A stretch of DNA of 16,832 nt, taken from NCBI GenBank assembly GCA_016207545.1, contig JACQPO010000099.1, positions 1-16,832 of the forward strand. The letters run 5' to 3'. This DNA is from Methanobacteriota archaeon (GTDB taxonomy: Archaea > Thermoplasmatota > Thermoplasmata > RBG-16-68-12 > EA-27). Position 1 is the first letter of the stretch. Each line of letters opens with the position of its first letter. Below the pieces are notes generated by a model, which saw nothing but the letters and a program-made list of their open reading frames with translations, ran no database searches and was not told the DNA's origin. This document shows positions 12,952 to 16,832 of the stretch, in pieces. The position numbers were made by a program, and so were the translations under genes.

Positions 12952-12958
12952 CTATATG
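12952..12958 (-). promoter_or_regulatory. TATA box of the zinc-ribbon membrane protein gene
   Basis: CATATAG on the minus strand, centred 25 bases before the ATG at 12930. Confidence 0.55.
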
Positions 12959-12981
12959 GACGTTTGCGCCCGCCGCCGGCG

Positions 12982-13004
12982 GATAAGGACGAAGCGCTTA
13001 TCTA
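12982..13004 (+). promoter_or_regulatory. Promoter of the ABC operon with an overlapping inverted repeat
   Basis: CTTATCTA at 12997-13004 is the TATA-like box, centred about 31 bases before the ATG at 13032. GATAAG at 12982-12987 mirrors CTTATC at 12997-13002 with nine bases between. The dyad may be an operator or a second TATA-like element facing the zinc-ribbon gene. Confidence 0.45.
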
Positions 13005-13031
13005 TCGCGCGCCTTTGAGAGACCGTCCTCC

Positions 13032-13721
13032 ATGGAGCCAATCGTCCGCGCCGTGAACCTCCACAAAGTGTACAACTCGGGGAGCGTGCAGGTGCACGCG
13101 CTCCGCGGCGTGGACCTGGAAATCCCGCGCGGGGAGATCGTTGCGATCATGGGCCCCTCGGGGTGCGGCAAGACGACGCTCCTGAACTGTTTGTCCGGAC
13201 TGGACGACGTCACGGAGGGGGAGGTGTACGTCGACGGCGTCCGCCTCACGGACTTGGGCGACGACCGACGGTCCGAGTACCGCGCCCGCCGGATGGGGTT
13301 CGTGTTCCAGTCGTACAACCTGCTGCCGGTCCTCACCGGCCGGGAGAACGTGGAGCTGCCCCTCATCGTCGCGGGCGTCCCGTACCGCCAGGCGCGCGAG
13401 GTCGCGATCCGGATGTTGGACCTCGTCGACCTCAAGCCGTTCGCGGACCACAAGCCCGCGGAGCTGAGCGCGGGGCAGCAGCAGCGGGTCGCAATCGCAC
13501 GGGCGCTCGTGAACAAGCCGGGAATCGTGTGGGCGGACGAGCCCACGGGCAACCTGGACAGCGACACCTCCGCGCAGATCATGGACCTCCTCGTCCGGCT
13601 GAACCGAGAGAACGGGCAGACGTTCGTCGTCGTGACCCACGACGTCGGGGTCGCGGACTGGGCCCACCGCATCCTGAAGATGCGGAACGGGCAGATCGTG
13701 GAGCAGATCCGCGCGGGCTGA
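13032..13721 (+). CDS. ABC transporter ATPase, LolD/MacB-type
   Basis: This 229-residue nucleotide-binding subunit has all motifs intact: Walker A GPSGCGKTT (41-49), Q-loop Q93 in FVFQSYNLLP, signature LSAGQQQRVAIARAL (145-159), Walker B with D169 and E170 in VWADEPTGNLD, and the H-loop H203. The FQSYNLLP segment and ADEPTGNLDS are hallmarks of the LolD/MacB/FtsE group, which partners FtsX-type permeases. These use ATP for mechanical work or export of lipoproteins, peptides or drugs, and not for uptake with a binding protein. It is the first gene of an operon, and the permease starts four bases after its stop. The start ATG at 13032 fits the family N-terminus and the upstream box. Confidence 0.95.
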   Translation: MEPIVRAVNLHKVYNSGSVQVHALRGVDLEIPRGEIVAIMGPSGCGKTTLLNCLSGLDDVTEGEVYVDGVRLTDLGDDRRSEYRARRMGFVFQSYNLLPVLTGRENVELPLIVAGVPYRQAREVAIRMLDLVDLKPFADHKPAELSAGQQQRVAIARALVNKPGIVWADEPTGNLDSDTSAQIMDLLVRLNRENGQTFVVVTHDVGVADWAHRILKMRNGQIVEQIRAG

Positions 13722-13725
13722 ATCC

Positions 13726-16700
13726 ATGCGCGACGTGCTCCTCCCGATCCTCCTCGTCGCGGTCGCGGCGGGCGTCGTCCTCCTGTTGGCGGCGACGAAC
13801 CCCGTGCTCGCGCGGATGGCCGTGCGGAACGCCCTCCGCCGGCGGTCCCGGCTCCTCATCGTGACGTTCGGACTCCTCGTCGGCACGATGATCATCGCGT
13901 CCTCCCTCACGGTCGGCGACACTCTCGAGTTCATCTTCACCGGCGACGCGTACGAGCGGTTCGACGCGATCGACGTCACGGTCGCGCGCGAGGTGAACGG
14001 GGAGTTCCTCGACTTCCCGGAGTCGAACTTCCACGCGCTGCGGAACGAGTCCCTCGCCCGCGGGCTCTCGTTCGACGGGATGGCGCCCGTGCTCCTCCGT
14101 GTGATGCCCGTGCGGAACGAAGACGCGGTCAAAGGGAATCAGGCGATCACGGTCCTCGGCCTAGCCGACGAATTTGAGGAGGGCTTTGGCTCCCTCGTCA
14201 CGGCCGACGGGCGCACGGTCTCCACGGCGGACCTCGCGGCGGGATGGGTGTACCTCAACCAGGCGGCGGCGAAGGACCTGAACGCCTCCCTCGACGACAG
14301 GCTGACGCTGTTCTTCGGCACGACGAACCAGACCCTCGTGTTCGTCCAGGTGAAGGACATCGCCCGGGACGAGGGCAAGGCGGCGTACGAGCACCTCTCC
14401 CTCATCTTCCTCCCGCTCGCGGCGGCCCAGACCGACTTCGACGCGGTCGGGGAGATCAACCTCATCAAGGTGAGCGCGCCCGGGCCCGTCATTGGCGGGG
14501 AGGGGCGGAGCGCGGAGATCGCGGACGGACTTCGCAGCATCGTGCTCGACAACCGGTGGCCGCTCGACGTGAGCGAGGTGAAAGCGGACGCCCTCGACAC
14601 CGCCCAGACGATCGCGGACCAGGCGTCCGAGCTGTTCCTCGTGATGGGCAGCTTCGCGATCACGGCCGGCGTCCTCCTGCTCGTGAACCTGTTCGTGATG
14701 CTCGCGGAGGAGCGGAAGGCGGAGATGGGCGTCTCCCGCGCGGTCGGGATGAAACGCCTCCACCTCATGCTCACGTATCTGTTCGAGGGATCCCTGTACG
14801 CCGGCCTCGCCGCGTTTGCCGGCGCAATCGCGGGCCTCGGCCTCGGCTGGCTCATGATCCAGATTTTCAACATCGTGTTCGCGGACCAGGACGGGTTCGA
14901 GGGCCTCGTGTTCCACGGGGACCCGGGCAGCATCGTCCTCGCCTTCGCGATGGGCGTCCTGATCTCCCTCGCGGCGGTCGTCGTCGCGGCGATGTTCGTC
15001 AGCCGGCTGAACATCGTCCGCGCGATCCGGAACCTCCCCGAGCCTCCGGCGGAGCGTCTGTCGAAGGTGCAGCGGTGGCTCGTCTTCCTCACCCTGTTCG
15101 GCGGCTCGGTCCTCTTCGTGCGGGGGTTCGGCCTGGTTCGGCCGCCCCTGCCGGCCCTGGACCTGTCGCCGCTCCCCTTGGCGGGGGCCGCCGTCCTGCT
15201 CGCCGCGTTCGCGGGGTACCTCGTCTACCGGATTACGGAGCGAGAGGTGGCCGCGCGGGCCGCGTGGCTCCTGCTCGGGGCCGCCCTCGTGGCCGTCGTG
15301 TTCGCGGGCGCGTACAACCTGCTCGTCCTGCCGCCAGGCGGCGATGAGTCGATCGGCGCCTACCGGATTGCGAGCGTGCCCTCCCTGTTCCTCGGCTTCG
15401 CGACGTTGGCGGCGCGGCGCACGGGTCCCCGGATTCCGTTCACGCTCGCCGGGCTCGGCATCCTGTGGTGGCTCCTTCTGCCGCCCCTCGACCTCATCGA
15501 CGAGGCGCGGGACGACGTCGCGGTCCTGTTCGTCGAGACCGGGGTCCTGCTCGTCCTCGGCGCGGTCCTCGTGGCGGTGTTCAACACCTCCCCGCTCCTC
15601 CGTTCGTTCCTCAACCGCTTCGGACGCAGGGGAAGGCCCGTCGTGCGCGCGGCGGTGTCGTACCCCATGGGGAAGAAGTTCCGCACGGGGATGACCCTCG
15701 CGATGTTCGCCCTGACGATCTTCTCGATCACGGTCATCGCGATGGTCCAAGGCATGCAGGCCGCGAGCGTGGACCGGTTCATCGAGGGGCAGTCGGGCGG
15801 TTACCAGATCGTCGCGTACGCGGCGGGCTACGTGCCCATCGACAACTTCACGGAGCTCCTGGAGGCGAACGTTTCCCCCGACTACTTCGTCGACGGATGG
15901 AACGGGACCGCCAGCGCGAGCGTCCTCTCCGTCAACGTGAACAAATCCGGGGACGCGAACACGCGCGGCTACACGTTATGGGGCGTGGACAACTTCCTCA
16001 TCGAGCGGAATACGTACGGGTTCTACTCCCATCTGCCGAGCATCACGTACTCGGACGCGGACGGGACCCATACCCTCCCGCTGAACGCGCGCGAGGACGT
16101 GTGGCGAGCCTTGCGCCTGAATCGATCCTACGCGGTCGTCGACCGGAGCGCGGCGGGCGCGGACCAGTTCACGCCGGACTTCGGACAGCTCCGGATGAAC
16201 TTGGGCGACCACATCTTCGCCGGGGACGGCGAGGGCAACGTCCGCGAGTTCGTGATCCTGGGCATCCTGGAACAGTCCCTCCAGTTCACGCGGGGCATTT
16301 TCGTGGATCGCGAGACCGTCCTCGAGACGTACGACCTGAACGTGACCCGGACCGCGTATTTCTTCCAGTTGAACCCCGGCGTGGACGGGAACGCCGTCCG
16401 GGAGGAGCTCGAGCGGACGTTCTTCCGGTACGGCCTCGTGACGCTGGACATCCGGGAGGAGATCGAGACGCAGTTCGAAGCGTCGGACCGCGTGCTGCTC
16501 CTCATGCAGGCCTATCTCGCGCTCGGCCTCCTCGTCGGAATCACGGGGCTTGGGGTGATCACGATCCGCGCGGTCGTCGAACGCCGCCAGGAGATTGGGG
16601 CCTTGCGCGCGCTCGGATTTACACGACGGATGGTGCGTAACGTCTTCCTGCTCGAAATCGCGCTCGTCGCGTTCCTCGGCATCGCGATCGGGATGGGGCT

Positions 16701-16832
16701 GGGCATCGTGCTCGCGTACAACGTGTATCGCGTTTACTTCGCGAGCATCGCCGTGTTCACGATCCCCGTGCTCCATTTGGCGGCGGTCGCCGCCATCGGG
16801 CTCGTCGCTACGCTCCTCGCGACCGCCGGCCC
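13726..16832 (+). CDS. Double-FtsX-domain ABC permease, C-terminus cut by window edge
   Basis: ATG at 13726 opens a frame with no stop to the last base, at least 1035 codons. An N-terminal membrane helix (about 4-23) is followed by a second (about 43-62) and an external domain to about residue 290. The first FtsX region begins with ASELFLVMGSFAITAGVLLL and the coupling segment ERKAEMGVSRAVGMKR (about 300-425). Six hydrophobic stretches fill about 445-640. A second unit starts with KKFRTGMTLAMFALTIFS (about 650), has another external domain of about 230 residues, and a second FtsX region with ERRQEIGALRALGFTRR (about 945-965). The duplicated coupling helices mean one polypeptide may replace the usual permease pair, working with an ATPase dimer. 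External domains of this kind resemble the MacB-type periplasmic domain. The transported or acted-on substrate is unknown. It is cotranscribed with the ATPase. Confidence 0.88.
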   Translation, partial: MRDVLLPILLVAVAAGVVLLLAATNPVLARMAVRNALRRRSRLLIVTFGLLVGTMIIASSLTVGDTLEFIFTGDAYERFDAIDVTVAREVNGEFLDFPESNFHALRNESLARGLSFDGMAPVLLRVMPVRNEDAVKGNQAITVLGLADEFEEGFGSLVTADGRTVSTADLAAGWVYLNQAAAKDLNASLDDRLTLFFGTTNQTLVFVQVKDIARDEGKAAYEHLSLIFLPLAAAQTDFDAVGEINLIKVSAPGPVIGGEGRSAEIADGLRSIVLDNRWPLDVSEVKADALDTAQTIADQASELFLVMGSFAITAGVLLLVNLFVMLAEERKAEMGVSRAVGMKRLHLMLTYLFEGSLYAGLAAFAGAIAGLGLGWLMIQIFNIVFADQDGFEGLVFHGDPGSIVLAFAMGVLISLAAVVVAAMFVSRLNIVRAIRNLPEPPAERLSKVQRWLVFLTLFGGSVLFVRGFGLVRPPLPALDLSPLPLAGAAVLLAAFAGYLVYRITEREVAARAAWLLLGAALVAVVFAGAYNLLVLPPGGDESIGAYRIASVPSLFLGFATLAARRTGPRIPFTLAGLGILWWLLLPPLDLIDEARDDVAVLFVETGVLLVLGAVLVAVFNTSPLLRSFLNRFGRRGRPVVRAAVSYPMGKKFRTGMTLAMFALTIFSITVIAMVQGMQAASVDRFIEGQSGGYQIVAYAAGYVPIDNFTELLEANVSPDYFVDGWNGTASASVLSVNVNKSGDANTRGYTLWGVDNFLIERNTYGFYSHLPSITYSDADGTHTLPLNAREDVWRALRLNRSYAVVDRSAAGADQFTPDFGQLRMNLGDHIFAGDGEGNVREFVILGILEQSLQFTRGIFVDRETVLETYDLNVTRTAYFFQLNPGVDGNAVREELERTFFRYGLVTLDIREEIETQFEASDRVLLLMQAYLALGLLVGITGLGVITIRAVVERRQEIGALRALGFTRRMVRNVFLLEIALVAFLGIAIGMGLGIVLAYNVYRVYFASIAVFTIPVLHLAAVAAIGLVATLLATAG

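Noticed and set aside
14161..15750. Minus-strand open frame of 529 codons opposite the ABC permease
   Set aside because: It is an arginine/glutamate-rich shadow with no domain. The plus-strand permease is continuous and has membrane helices and FtsX coupling motifs.
1..16832. CRISPR array, insertion sequence, prophage or toxin-antitoxin system
   Set aside because: No regularly spaced direct repeats, no transposase or integrase motif, and no long terminal inverted repeats. The only ribbon-helix-helix protein has a NikR-like metal domain and no adjacent toxin.

Overview
This window is one contiguous stretch of a GC-rich archaeal chromosome, most likely euryarchaeal. Three genes point that way: the small subunit of DNA polymerase D (DP1, 4044-5513), an Orc1/Cdc6 initiator (7301-8545) and a UPF0201 RNA-binding-fold protein (3556-3963). 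The promoters agree. Almost every gene has an A/T-rich box (CTTATC, CTTAAG, TTAAATA and similar) centred 25-30 bases before its start codon, with no Shine-Dalgarno sequence. This is the pattern of TATA-driven, largely leaderless archaeal mRNAs. High GC with this promoter style would fit an uncultured Thermoplasmatota-type lineage, but that placement is inference.

Layout. A GAF-PAS sensor protein runs off the left edge (1-831, minus). Next come three small or poorly known plus-strand genes: a two-helix membrane peptide, a 97-residue cytosolic protein, and a signal-peptide/C-terminal-anchor surface protein. They are followed by a CPBP-family membrane protease with zinc ribbons at both ends (2199-3587), which converges with and overlaps the UPF0201 gene. 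DP1 is followed by a second, unrelated-in-role calcineurin-like phosphoesterase (5555-6256) and an archaeal-type signal peptidase I (6295-7353), which overlaps the end of the convergent cdc6 gene. The 188-base gap upstream of cdc6 holds an ORB-like element and is a candidate replication origin.

A ZIP-family metal transporter (8734-9501, minus) is divergent from a NikR-like ribbon-helix-helix regulator (9590-9982). The shared 88-base promoter region carries inverted repeats, suggesting a metal-responsive regulator/transporter pair. Then follow a two-helix PH-like membrane protein, NAD synthetase (nadE, minus), a divergent class I methyltransferase, a zinc-ribbon four-helix membrane protein (minus), and an ABC export-type operon: a LolD/MacB-like ATPase (13032-13721) and a very long double-FtsX permease (13726 to beyond the right edge).

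The window mixes housekeeping genes (replication, protein export, NAD synthesis) with cell-envelope genes of unknown target. I see no rRNA, tRNA, CRISPR array, insertion sequence or prophage, and no gene-free stretch above 300 bases. Nothing here clearly forms a previously undescribed system. The most worthwhile leads are the origin candidate, the ZIP/NikR-like pair with its operator candidates, the triple-zinc-ribbon protease, and two promoter dyads.
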